Shown here: piece by piece, positions 9,008-16,739 of the stretch
How the letters are laid out: each line of letters starts with the position of its first letter
Numbering within the stretch: position 1 is the stretch's first letter
Assembly (NCBI GenBank): GCA_023394415.1
Contig: JAEXAR010000025.1
Span: 1-50,839, forward strand
Source: Bacteroidota bacterium
GTDB lineage: Bacteria; Bacteroidota; Bacteroidia; Flavobacteriales; Weeksellaceae
DNA length: 50,839 bases
Direction: 5' to 3'
Position numbers and translations under genes: made by a program
Notes under the pieces: model-generated
Databases searched by the model: none
What the model saw: only the letters and a program-made list of their open reading frames with translations
Told to the model about the DNA's origin: nothing

Positions 9008-9589
9008 CTAAAAAGTCTCATTGAACTTCACGCAAAAATCCTGCAAATCCGGGAAGAATTTTTCGTAATGTTTTTCCAGTTTCTTTTTATTATGCTGAAA
9101 AAAGCCGTAAACCGGAGCGTTTTTATCTAAAAATTTTGCGCGGTTTTGAACATTTTTGATGCTGTATTCCATTCCCCAATCAAAACGGTAGTTGTACAAC
9201 CAATTGTCTTGCTGCATTCTAGGCAGAACCTGACGAAAATTATCTGGGAGAATATTCTCATATTTATAAAGCACTTTATAAACATGTGCTGTAAAATCAC
9301 GCCATTCCTGTTCTGTTTTGATGTTTTCGTCGTGCGCTAAAAAGTAATCGAAAACCACATCCACAAATGCACCAGAATATAATCTCGCAATCGGATGAAA
9401 GATTTTTTTTGCATCCTGAACTGCAGGATGAACATCCGTAAACGCATCAATCGCTCGATGCAAAAGAATTCCTTGCTGAATTCCTTCGGAAAATTTCTTT
9501 TTTTCTTTATTTTTTATAAAATCGCCAATAATGTTTCCCACGATTTGTTCGTCGGTAAAGGAAAGAAAACTGTGGGCGAGCAAATTCAT
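9008..9589 (-). CDS. Acyl carrier protein phosphodiesterase (AcpH/DUF479 family)
   Basis: At 193 aa it has the full length of the ACP phosphodiesterase family, which removes the 4'-phosphopantetheine arm from holo-ACP. Family features visible are the N-terminal MNLLAHSFLSF, the metal-site-like GNIIGDFIK, and LLHRAIDAFTDVHP with its His and Asp residues (HD-like all-helical fold), then FDYFLAHDE. The gene starts only two bases from the end of the downstream-strand toxin gene (stop at 9592), so the toxin-antitoxin pair and this gene could be one transcript. Confidence 0.88.
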   Translation of the reverse strand: MNLLAHSFLSFTDEQIVGNIIGDFIKNKEKKKFSEGIQQGILLHRAIDAFTDVHPAVQDAKKIFHPIARLYSGAFVDVVFDYFLAHDENIKTEQEWRDFTAHVYKVLYKYENILPDNFRQVLPRMQQDNWLYNYRFDWGMEYSIKNVQNRAKFLDKNAPVYGFFQHNKKKLEKHYEKFFPDLQDFCVKFNETF

Positions 9590-9591
9590 AG

Positions 9592-9930
9592 TTATAAATC
9601 GAGAACGATTTTCAAATTTCTTTTTAAACTAGAAATCTGATTTTCATTTAATTTTCCAATTCTTTTAATGAATCTTTCATTGTCGATGGATCGAATTTGA
9701 TCAATCAAAATATCGGAATCTGTTGTTAATCCATTTATTTTAGCATCCAAACGCAATCTTAAAATTTGGGAATTTTGAAGGTTTGTAGTGATGGGACAAA
9801 CGATGGTGGAAGGATGGTCAACTTCATTCAAATCGTCTGTCTGTAAAATCACAACAGGACGAACTTTTCCTGCTTCAGTTCCAAATTGTGGATTTAGGTC
9901 TGCAAGCCAAATTTCATTCTGGAATCTCAT
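9592..9930 (-). CDS. MazF/PemK family endoribonuclease toxin
   Basis: The 112-aa protein has the typical length and order of MazF/PemK toxins: the opening GEIWLADL-type strand (here NEIWLADLNP), the KVRPVVILQTD core with the catalytic Arg, then VCPITTN and the DILIDQIRSID segment. Toxins of this family cleave mRNA at short sequences and are neutralised by the partner protein. The start codon overlaps the end of the antitoxin gene by 17 bases in another frame, which favours translational coupling with the antitoxin made first. The cleavage specificity cannot be read from sequence. Confidence 0.92.
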   Translation of the reverse strand: MRFQNEIWLADLNPQFGTEAGKVRPVVILQTDDLNEVDHPSTIVCPITTNLQNSQILRLRLDAKINGLTTDSDILIDQIRSIDNERFIKRIGKLNENQISSLKRNLKIVLDL

Positions 9931-10150
9931 CTTTTAAGGCCTCAAATTCTTTTAAAACTTTCATAGATTCTTCACGAACAAGCAAAGATTCTTTTCTTAA
10001 TTGTTCACGTAACGCCGCTTTTTGTTGTATTTTATTATAAAAGTCTAATGCTTCATTAATGTAGCGATTTCGTGGTTTTTTTCTTTTTTTTAAGATTTCT
10101 TCAGTTTCCTGAAAAATTCCTTCGTCTATTTTCAAAGATATGGTTTTCAT
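9914..10150 (-). CDS. Antitoxin partner of the MazF-like toxin
   Basis: I start this 78-aa protein at the Met that gives MKTISLKIDEGIF (10148-10150); the longer frame would begin inside the predicted promoter. The N-terminus (KTISLKIDEGIFQETEEIL) fits a ribbon-helix-helix DNA-binding strand and helix. RNRYINEALDFYNK follows, and then a long Lys/Glu-rich helix, the usual toxin-binding tail. It precedes and overlaps the toxin. It probably represses its own operon through the inverted repeat just upstream. The fold call is by pattern only. Confidence 0.82.
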   Translation of the reverse strand: MKTISLKIDEGIFQETEEILKKRKKPRNRYINEALDFYNKIQQKAALREQLRKESLLVREESMKVLKEFEALKDEIPE

Positions 10151-10155
10151 ATAAT

Positions 10156-10186
10156 TTTGTATATCTAAAAAGTATATACAAATATA
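10156..10186 (-). promoter_or_regulatory. Toxin-antitoxin promoter overlapping an inverted-repeat operator
   Basis: On the minus strand TATATTTG (10179-10186) is a perfect TAnnTTTG -7 box. It overlaps perfect 9-base inverted arms (TTTGTATAT at 10156-10164, ATATACAAA at 10174-10182). The layout is what is expected if the antitoxin represses by covering the start site. The arms end five bases before the chosen start codon, which supports the shorter start. Confidence 0.6.
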
Positions 10187-10213
10187 ATGCAAAATTTAAA
10201 TAAAAAAATAATC

Positions 10214-11560
10214 TCAAAATAAACGTTCGTGAAACTCCTCAATTTTGCTTACTTCTTCAATTTTGATGGCAAACTTTCGTTTCGGAATTTTGTTGAGATT
10301 GGAAACAAAAATTTTGTCGTAACCTAACTTTTCTGCTTCAGAAATTCTCTGTTCTATTTGTGGCACTGGGCGAATCTCACCGCTCAAACCAATTTCGCCT
10401 GCAAAACAGTACTTTTCTGAAATCGCAACATCGTCATTGGAGGAAAGGATGGAAGCAATCACCGCCAAATCAAGCGCCGGATCGTCGGTTTTGATGCCGC
10501 CGGTAATATTCAGGAAAACGTCTTTTGCACCCAGTTGAAAGCCTGCGCGTTTTTCTAAAACTGCCAGAAGCATATTCAGCCTTTTGCTGTCGAAACCGGT
10601 GCTGCTTCGTTGCGGCGTTCCGTAAACGGCAGAGCTTACCAAGGCCTGAATTTCGAGTAACATCGGTCGGTTTCCTTCCAGAGTAACGGCAATGGCGTTT
10701 CCGGAAAGTTCTTCGAATTTTTTGGTGATGAGGATTTCGGAAGGGTTTTTAATTTCCTTTAATCCCTGGGCAATCATTTCGTAAATTCCGATTTCTGAAG
10801 TTGAACCGAAACGATTTTTATTAGCACGCAACAATCGGAAAAGATGATTTCGGTCGCCATCGAAATTCAGAACAACATCTACCATATGCTCCAAGACTTT
10901 TGGTCCGGCGATTTGTCCGTCTTTTGTGATATGACCAACTAAAATGATGGGCGTGTTGTTTTCTTTTGCAAATTTTATCAGTTCGTTGCTACACTCACGT
11001 ATTTGGGAAACAGTTCCGGGCGAACTTTCCAATAATTGCGAATGTAATGTTTGGATAGAATCGACAATCATCAAATCCGGCTGCAATTTTTTGGCTTCGT
11101 GAATGATTTTTTCTACGGAAACTTCAGTGAAAAGAAAGCAGTTTGGATTTTGAACATCGGTTAATCTGTCGGCTCGCATTTTAATTTGTGAAGCACTTTC
11201 TTCGCCGGAAACATAAAGGATTTTTTTCTTCATTTTCAGTGCGAGTTGTAGCAGAAGTGTCGATTTTCCAATTCCGGGTTCGCCACCGATAAGAATTACG
11301 GAGCCAAGCACAATTCCACCGCCAAGAACTCGGTTTAATTCTTCAGAAATGGTTTTGATGCGGGGTTCTTCATTGGTTTCAACTTCGATGATGTTGATGA
11401 TGTGGTTTTTCTTTTTTTCTAAAGAATTTTTGGGTGCTGATTTTTCTACAATTTCTTCAACCAAAGTGTTCCAAGAACCGCAGTTTTTGCATTGTCCGTG
11501 CCATTGCGAAAATTGTGTTCCGCAGTTTTGACAGTAATATGCTGTTTTTAGTTTAGCCAA
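10214..11560 (-). CDS. radA: DNA repair protein RadA (Sms)
   Basis: This is a RecA-related ATPase that helps branch migration during recombination repair. The sequence shows a four-cysteine zinc finger (C10, C13, C24, C27), the Walker A motif GEPGIGKST at 93-101, the RadA-specific KNRFGSTSEIG motif, and a Lon-protease-like C-terminal domain (ALDLAVIASILSS, GEIGLSGEIRPV). Length 448 aa is normal. It is transcribed away from pyrG across a 720-bp gap and toward the toxin-antitoxin operon, which has its own promoter. Confidence 0.97.
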   Translation of the reverse strand: MAKLKTAYYCQNCGTQFSQWHGQCKNCGSWNTLVEEIVEKSAPKNSLEKKKNHIINIIEVETNEEPRIKTISEELNRVLGGGIVLGSVILIGGEPGIGKSTLLLQLALKMKKKILYVSGEESASQIKMRADRLTDVQNPNCFLFTEVSVEKIIHEAKKLQPDLMIVDSIQTLHSQLLESSPGTVSQIRECSNELIKFAKENNTPIILVGHITKDGQIAGPKVLEHMVDVVLNFDGDRNHLFRLLRANKNRFGSTSEIGIYEMIAQGLKEIKNPSEILITKKFEELSGNAIAVTLEGNRPMLLEIQALVSSAVYGTPQRSSTGFDSKRLNMLLAVLEKRAGFQLGAKDVFLNITGGIKTDDPALDLAVIASILSSNDDVAISEKYCFAGEIGLSGEIRPVPQIEQRISEAEKLGYDKIFVSNLNKIPKRKFAIKIEEVSKIEEFHERLF

Positions 11561-11918
11561 AATTTATAAAAGATTTGATGTTGCAATTTACGAAAAAGGA
11601 TGGCTTATTTTGAGGTGCTAGATTTTTAAGTATAAAGAATTACAGATAATCTTAAGTGATTTGATTTTAGAATTTTGTATTTCAAAGATAAACGTTAGTG
11701 CCTTTGTTTATCTTAAAAAAAGCGTCAAATAAATCGAAATTTCTTCGTTTAACTTTGTGTTTGAATAATTATCGCAAAGTAATACAAAGGGTTTTTAGTA
11801 AAATTATTCTGTATTAGATATACAAAGGCGCCAAAGCTTATCCACGTAATACGATGTTATAATACAAATAGAATTTTCTTATGGAAATCATTAATAAATA
11901 TCTAAGTTTCTATGTGGT

Positions 11919-11951
11919 TAAAAAACAAACCGCCAGATAAAAATCCGGCGG
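11919..11951 (-). terminator. Minus-facing terminator-like hairpin with no gene before it
   Basis: Read on the minus strand, CCGCCGGA and TCTGGCGG pair (one mismatch) around an A/T loop and are followed by TTTGTTTTTT. No minus-strand coding sequence lies between it and pyrG, so it could end a short RNA starting somewhere in 11,950-12,260, or be relic repeat DNA. Confidence 0.45.
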
Positions 11952-12084
11952 AAATATAGAAGGAATGTATATAGAATCAGCACGAGGCTGACGATTGCGA
12001 GTGTTCTGTGATTTAGATGATTAAAGTTTTATTATGTTAAATCAGAATATCAAATTTTTTCAATTTTTATTAAAATTCTTAATT

Positions 12085-12213
12085 CATAGCCCTGATTGAA
12101 CGGTATGTTTGAGCTCTTTTTGTTTGATGTGAAACCCTTTCAGAGTTTCAAACTCTGAAGGGTTGAGGTTGGCACAAAAAAGCGAGTAGTAAAAGCAGGT
12201 TCCCGGCTCCTAA
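12085..12213. repeat. Interspersed element copy A with nested hairpin
   Basis: The segment runs from TAGCCCTGATTGAACGG through GAGCTCTTTTTGT to ACAAAAAAGCGAGTAG and ends near CCGGCTCCTAA. Outer parts pair in inverted order (AGCC/GGCT, CTTTTTGT/ACAAAAAAG). A second hairpin, CAGAGTTT / AAACTCTG with flanking AACCCTT / AAGGGTT, is nested at about 12131-12164. Architecture resembles the copies at 28,101 and 31,641. Confidence 0.5.
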
Positions 12214-12232
12214 ATATTTTAAAAAATTTTAA

Positions 12233-12264
12233 TTTGCCTCATCTTCAAAATTCCTTTAACTTTG
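12233..12264 (+). promoter_or_regulatory. pyrG promoter
   Basis: TTTG (12233-12236) and TAACTTTG (12257-12264) are separated by exactly 20 bases, a near-perfect Bacteroidota -33/-7 promoter 16 bases before the ATG. Confidence 0.7.
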
Positions 12265-12280
12265 CCCAAACCTAAATCTA

Positions 12281-13882
12281 ATGAGTAAAAAGAACACGAA
12301 ATACATCTTCGTAACCGGAGGTGTGACATCATCTTTAGGAAAGGGGATTGTCTCTGCATCGTTGGGACTGCTCCTAAAATCCAGGGGTTTCAATGTTACC
12401 ATACAAAAACTCGACCCTTACATCAATATCGACCCCGGAACTTTGAATCCTTATGAACACGGTGAATGTTATGTTACCGAAGACGGCGCAGAAACCGATT
12501 TGGATTTAGGACATTATGAGCGTTTTCTGGACGCTCCGACTTCCCAAAACAACAATGTTACCACCGGAAGAATTTACCAAACCGTTATCGAAAAAGAAAG
12601 AAAAGGCGATTTTCTCGGAAAAACAGTTCAGGTTATTCCGCACATTACCAATGAGATAAAACGCAGGATTAAAATTCTTGCCAAGCAAAACTACGATATT
12701 ATCATTACGGAAATTGGTGGAACAGTTGGCGATATTGAGTCGCTTCCTTACATTGAATCGGTGAGACAATTGCAGTGGGAATTAGGAGAGCATAATTCGA
12801 TGGTTATTCATTTGACGCTTTTGCCTTATCTTGCAGCTAGTGGCGAATTGAAAACCAAACCTTCGCAACATTCCGTTCGTCAATTGATGGAAAGTGGAAT
12901 TCAGGCAGATGTTTTGGTGTGCAGAACTGAACATAAAATTCCAAAAGAACAGCGCGCAAAACTCGCTCAATTTTGCAACGTAGATGTGGAAAGCGTGATT
13001 GAATGTAAAGATTTGGAAACTATTTATGAAGTTCCGCTTTATTTGCAGAAGCAGAATTTTGATGATGTGGTGCTGAAAAAACTCAATCTGAAATCAGACA
13101 AAAAAGCCGAACTGAAAGATTGGAAAAACTTCCTGAAACGCTATCAAAATCCAAAAAAATCCGTAGAAATTGCTTTGGTTGGGAAATACGTTTCTTTGCA
13201 AGATTCTTATAAATCAATTGCAGAGGCGTTCATTCACGCCGGCGCAGAATTGGAAACCGAAGTGAAAATCCGTTGGGTTTACAGTGGCGAAATCACAAAA
13301 GAAAATGTAGAGGAAACCTTTAAAGGAATTGATGGAATGTTGATTGCGCCCGGATTTGGAGACCGAGGAATTGAAGGTAAAATTCTTTCTGCAAAATACG
13401 CAAGAGAAAATAATATTCCGCTTTTAGGAATTTGTCTTGGAATGCAGATTATGACGATTGAATTTGCACGAAATGTTTTGGGACTAACAAAATCAAACTC
13501 AATGGAGTTTGATACTTCTACACCGGATCCTGTAATTTCATTAATGGCAGACCAGAAAAATGTGGTTGATAAAGGTGGAACAATGCGTTTGGGAGCTTGG
13601 AAGTGCTCATTAAAGCAAGGTTCAAAACTGGCAGAAATTTATGGTTCAAAAAATATTTCTGAAAGACACCGCCACCGTTATGAATTCAATTCAGATTATC
13701 AGCACGACTTTGAGAAAAATGGTTTAATTCCGACAGGTTTCAATCCTGAAACAAAATTGGTGGAAACACTGGAATTGAAAAATCATCCGTTTTATGTTGG
13801 TGTACAGTATCACCCCGAATATAAAAGTACAGTTGAAACGCCGCATCCTTTGTTCATTGCTTTTGTAAAGGCTTGCATTTAA
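12281..13882 (+). CDS. pyrG: CTP synthase
   Basis: The enzyme makes CTP from UTP, ATP and glutamine. The N-terminal synthetase domain carries GGVTSSLGKG (residues 14-23) and LDPYINIDPGTLNPYEHGE. The C-terminal class I glutamine amidotransferase domain begins near residue 290 (ALVGKYVSLQDSY). It has the nucleophile Cys385 in GICLGMQ and the His-x-Glu pair in YHPEYKS. Length 533 aa is normal. A well-formed promoter precedes it and an inverted-repeat element follows, so it seems to be a single-gene unit. Confidence 0.98.
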   Translation: MSKKNTKYIFVTGGVTSSLGKGIVSASLGLLLKSRGFNVTIQKLDPYINIDPGTLNPYEHGECYVTEDGAETDLDLGHYERFLDAPTSQNNNVTTGRIYQTVIEKERKGDFLGKTVQVIPHITNEIKRRIKILAKQNYDIIITEIGGTVGDIESLPYIESVRQLQWELGEHNSMVIHLTLLPYLAASGELKTKPSQHSVRQLMESGIQADVLVCRTEHKIPKEQRAKLAQFCNVDVESVIECKDLETIYEVPLYLQKQNFDDVVLKKLNLKSDKKAELKDWKNFLKRYQNPKKSVEIALVGKYVSLQDSYKSIAEAFIHAGAELETEVKIRWVYSGEITKENVEETFKGIDGMLIAPGFGDRGIEGKILSAKYARENNIPLLGICLGMQIMTIEFARNVLGLTKSNSMEFDTSTPDPVISLMADQKNVVDKGGTMRLGAWKCSLKQGSKLAEIYGSKNISERHRHRYEFNSDYQHDFEKNGLIPTGFNPETKLVETLELKNHPFYVGVQYHPEYKSTVETPHPLFIAFVKACI

Positions 13883-14027
13883 CCACAAAAGACAAAAAAG
13901 AAATATTTTTCCAAACTTTAATTTAAAGAACGCAAAGATTGAAAATCTTTGATTTTCTCTATTGTGAACTACAAAAAGGAGTTTTCAGATAAACTATTCC
14001 TTATATACTTTTGTGTCTTTTGTGGTT
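13881..14027. repeat. 147-bp inverted-repeat (MITE-like) element after pyrG
   Basis: Arms of 20 bases (13881-13900 and 14008-14027) are inverted copies with 19 of 20 matches, based on ACCACAAAAGACA. They enclose about 107 bases with an inner hairpin CAAAGATT / AATCTTTG. There is no coding capacity. The left arm begins at the pyrG stop codon. The element may fold in the pyrG transcript. Confidence 0.6.
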
Positions 14028-14059
14028 TTAAAGAAAATAGGAATTCCGAAAAAAATCAG

Positions 14060-14067
14060 TAATTTTG
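14060..14067 (+). promoter_or_regulatory. -7 box for yidC
   Basis: TAATTTTG matches TAnnTTTG, 72 bases before the ATG. It would give a leader of about 65 bases. No clear -33 element is seen. Confidence 0.4.
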
Positions 14068-14139
14068 TCACCTTTAATTTTCAGGATGTTAGCGGTATAA
14101 CATTTGAGAAAAATTTCAGACTAATTAATAAAATTCAAA

Positions 14140-15951
14140 ATGCAACAAAATAACGGATTAGATAAAAATCAGTTAATCAGTTTTATGCTGTTCTCATTGA
14201 TTATGCTTGGGGCAATGTTCTATTTTCAGAACAAACAGGCAAAAGAAGAGCAGCTGAAAAATGCACAAAATCCAAAAGTAGAACAGGTAAATGCTGCCGC
14301 TAAACCTTCGGTTGCAGCTAATCTTAATACCAATGTTACGCCTTCATCCATACAAACCGTAAATCTTGCGAATGATGAACTGAAACTGGAATTTTCTAGT
14401 TTGGGAGGTCAGCTTTCAAAAGTAGAGCTTAACAAATACAAGGCTTATGACCATAAGACAGATAAGGCGGATTTACCTTTATACCTTATTAATAAGAATA
14501 ATTCGTCTTACGGTTTTCAGTTTAAAGACAAAACCGGGAAGGTTATTAATACCAAAGATTTAGTTTTCACGCCGGCAGTGAACGGAAATACAGTAACGCT
14601 TACCAGTAATCTGAACGGTGCAACAGTGCAGTTTATCTATACTTTGATGCCGAAATATACTTTAGATTTCAAGGTAAGAACCCAAGGACTTTCGCAGTTG
14701 GTTTCGGATGGTAAAGCCAATTTTGTTTGGGATTATCAGGTGAGAAATCTTGAAAAAGGAAGAGCGCAGGAACAAACACACTCCGAATTCTCTTATGCTT
14801 TTGATAATTACGGTTCTTATGATTATGACGGAAGAACGACTTTGGATGAAACCGGTGAAACTTTAAACTGGCTTGGTGTTAAGCAGCAGTTTTTCTCTTC
14901 GGTTATTGAGGCTAAAAACGGGTTTACGCAGTCAACCGGAAGTCAGGATATGATTGAAGAAGGGGAATATCTGAAGAAATTCAATTACAACGGTCAAGTT
15001 CAAATGTCAGGAAACGAACTCAATCAAGATTTTACTTGGTATTTCCTTCCGCTTGATTTAGAATTATTAAAAAAATACAACAAAAATTTTGATGAAATTC
15101 TGCCTTTAGGTTGGTCGTTTATCGGAACTTTGAACCGATGGTTTTTTATGCCGGTTTATAATTTCATCGCATCTTTTGGTATTTCAGCAGGCTGGGCTAT
15201 TTTCTGGCTTACCATTTTGGTAAAACTAATCTTATCACCAATTATGTTCAAGCAGCATAAATTGAGTGCTATGATGAGAGTTATTCGTCCTGAAATTGAT
15301 GAGGTGAATGAAAAATACAAAGATGCTGATCCAATGAAACGTCAACAGGCAACTATGGATGTTTACAGAAAAGCTGGTGTTAATCAAATGGCAGGATGCT
15401 TGCCAGCGTTATTGCAAATCCCAATTTTTTATGCGCTATTCCGTTTTTTTCCGAATTTTATTGATTTAAGAGGGAAGAGTTTTTGGTTTGCCAAAGATCT
15501 TACGGCTTATGATGATGTGATTAAATTACCTTTCAGTATTCCTTTCCTTGGGGATCACTTAAGTATTTTTGCTATTGCGTGTACAGCTGTAATTTTGATT
15601 TATACCATGCTTACAGCAGGAAATATGCAACAGCCTACAGCACCTGGAATGCCTAATATGAAAGTTTTGATGTACATTTTCCCAATTACATTCTTATTTT
15701 TCCTTAATACATCAGCGTCAGGTTTATCTTGGTATTATTTCGTTTCGAATGCCATTAATATTGTTATTATTTTGGTTATTAAATACTGGATTTTAGATGA
15801 AGATAAGATACATGCTCAAATTCAGGCTAATAAAGCACAACCTAAAAAAGAAGGGAAATTCCAGAAAAGGATGCGCGAAATGATGGAACAAGCACAAGCT
15901 CAGCAGCAAGCACAAGAGCAAGCAAGAAAACAAGTTGGCAAGAAGAAATAA
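14140..15951 (+). CDS. yidC: Membrane protein insertase YidC
   Basis: YidC inserts proteins into the inner membrane, alone or with SecYEG. The 603-aa protein has an N-terminal anchor helix (FMLFSLIMLGAMFYF), a large periplasmic beta domain (about 55-340), and the conserved C-terminal five-helix core including MPVYNFI, the cytoplasmic charged hairpin (PEIDEVNEKYKDADPMKRQQ) and AGCLPALLQIPIFYALFRFF. The tail after the last helix is rich in Gln, Ala and Lys (QAQAQQQAQEQARKQ). A terminator lies between it and the convergent rnhB. Confidence 0.97.
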   Translation: MQQNNGLDKNQLISFMLFSLIMLGAMFYFQNKQAKEEQLKNAQNPKVEQVNAAAKPSVAANLNTNVTPSSIQTVNLANDELKLEFSSLGGQLSKVELNKYKAYDHKTDKADLPLYLINKNNSSYGFQFKDKTGKVINTKDLVFTPAVNGNTVTLTSNLNGATVQFIYTLMPKYTLDFKVRTQGLSQLVSDGKANFVWDYQVRNLEKGRAQEQTHSEFSYAFDNYGSYDYDGRTTLDETGETLNWLGVKQQFFSSVIEAKNGFTQSTGSQDMIEEGEYLKKFNYNGQVQMSGNELNQDFTWYFLPLDLELLKKYNKNFDEILPLGWSFIGTLNRWFFMPVYNFIASFGISAGWAIFWLTILVKLILSPIMFKQHKLSAMMRVIRPEIDEVNEKYKDADPMKRQQATMDVYRKAGVNQMAGCLPALLQIPIFYALFRFFPNFIDLRGKSFWFAKDLTAYDDVIKLPFSIPFLGDHLSIFAIACTAVILIYTMLTAGNMQQPTAPGMPNMKVLMYIFPITFLFFLNTSASGLSWYYFVSNAINIVIILVIKYWILDEDKIHAQIQANKAQPKKEGKFQKRMREMMEQAQAQQQAQEQARKQVGKKK

Positions 15952-15984
15952 AATAATTTTTAGTCTAAGCGAAGTATAAAACGT

Positions 15985-16019
15985 AAAAAAAACGGAGTAT
16001 TTTTAATATTCCGTTTTTA
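15985..16019. terminator. Terminator between yidC and convergent rnhB
   Basis: AACGGAGTATT and AATATTCCGTT arms pair with one G-T wobble, flanked by A runs on the left and T runs on the right, so it could work in both directions. It overlaps the last codons of rnhB. Confidence 0.65.
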
Positions 16020-16605
16020 TTTTTTCATAAATTAACTTGAAGGATTTACGGTGGTGTTTTGTTGGGCCGTATTTCATTAAGGCTTCTTGATGTTCTTTGG
16101 TAGCGTAGCCCATATTTTTGTTCCAGCCATAACTCGGAAATTCCTCGTGAAGTTCAATCATCAATTTGTCTCTGTAATTTTTGGCTAATATGGAAGCCGC
16201 AGCAATAGATAAAACTTTAGCATCTCCTTGAATAATACATTGATGCGGAATGAAATTATAAGGATAAAAACGATTGCCATCTACCAAAATTAATTCAGGA
16301 ACAGTTTTGAGTTGATCCAAGGCCAAATGCATCGCGTGGATGCTGGCATTTAAGATGTTATGTTGATCTATAAATTCTGGTGATAGTTCAGCTATGGCAA
16401 ATTCTTTTACATTATCTTTTATATAACTATCAAGTTGTAAGCGTGTTTTGAAATTTAATTTTTTAGAATCATTAATTAAACTTTGTTCAAAATTTTCGTC
16501 TAATATAACAGCTGCAGCTACCACCGGACCACATAAGCATCCTCTTCCCACTTCATCACATCCCGCTTCTATATAATTATTTGTCCAGCTTTTTATTAAA
16601 TTCAT
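16003..16605 (-). CDS. rnhB: Ribonuclease HII
   Basis: This enzyme cuts RNA in RNA-DNA hybrids and at single ribonucleotides. The catalytic acidic pair is visible as Asp17-Glu18 in CDEVGRGCLCGPVVAAAVIL, the RNase HII signature, with later LILVDGN and SIAAASILAK motifs containing the remaining acidic residue region. Length 200 aa is typical. It converges on yidC and its start faces the SusC gene across 134 bp. Confidence 0.97.
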   Translation of the reverse strand: MNLIKSWTNNYIEAGCDEVGRGCLCGPVVAAAVILDENFEQSLINDSKKLNFKTRLQLDSYIKDNVKEFAIAELSPEFIDQHNILNASIHAMHLALDQLKTVPELILVDGNRFYPYNFIPHQCIIQGDAKVLSIAAASILAKNYRDKLMIELHEEFPSYGWNKNMGYATKEHQEALMKYGPTKHHRKSFKLIYEKIKTEY

Positions 16606-16683
16606 AAAAAATATGTAAAAATCAATTGTTAAATTACAAATCTATTAAAAATAAAAATTTTTTAAGAATTTTTTAACGATTTA

Positions 16684-16715
16684 TTTGGCTGGTTTAACAA
16701 ACTTTTGCATATTTG
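16684..16715 (+). promoter_or_regulatory. Promoter of the SusC-SusD operon
   Basis: TTTG (16684-16687) is followed after 20 bases by CATATTTG (16708-16715), a one-mismatch match to TAnnTTTG, 25 bases before the ATG. Confidence 0.6.
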
Positions 16716-16739
16716 CTACATTGAAAAATTTAATTTGAT

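Larger units (their letters stand above)
11561..12280. other. Repeat-rich 720-bp intergenic region between radA and pyrG
   Basis: No convincing gene is present. Contents in order: a 9-base inverted repeat AAGATAAAC / GTTTATCTT (11685-11714), AT-rich degenerate repeats, a 19-codon frame at 11881-11940 that looks like repeat debris (ends CTATGTGGTTAAAAAA), a minus-facing terminator (11919-11951), a short hairpin TCAGC/GCTGA (about 11972-11986), an interspersed element (12085-12213), and the pyrG promoter. Most of it is probably non-coding repeat. Confidence 0.6.

Noticed and set aside
11881..11940. 19-codon frame beginning ATGGAAATCATT as a leader peptide
   Set aside because: It ends in the repeat word CTATGTGGTTAAAAAA and leads into a minus-facing terminator; there is no downstream plus-strand gene it could control.
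11952..12060. Short cysteine/serine-ending peptide on the minus strand as a bacteriocin precursor
   Set aside because: No start codon in frame, no leader with a GG motif, and no modification or export genes nearby.
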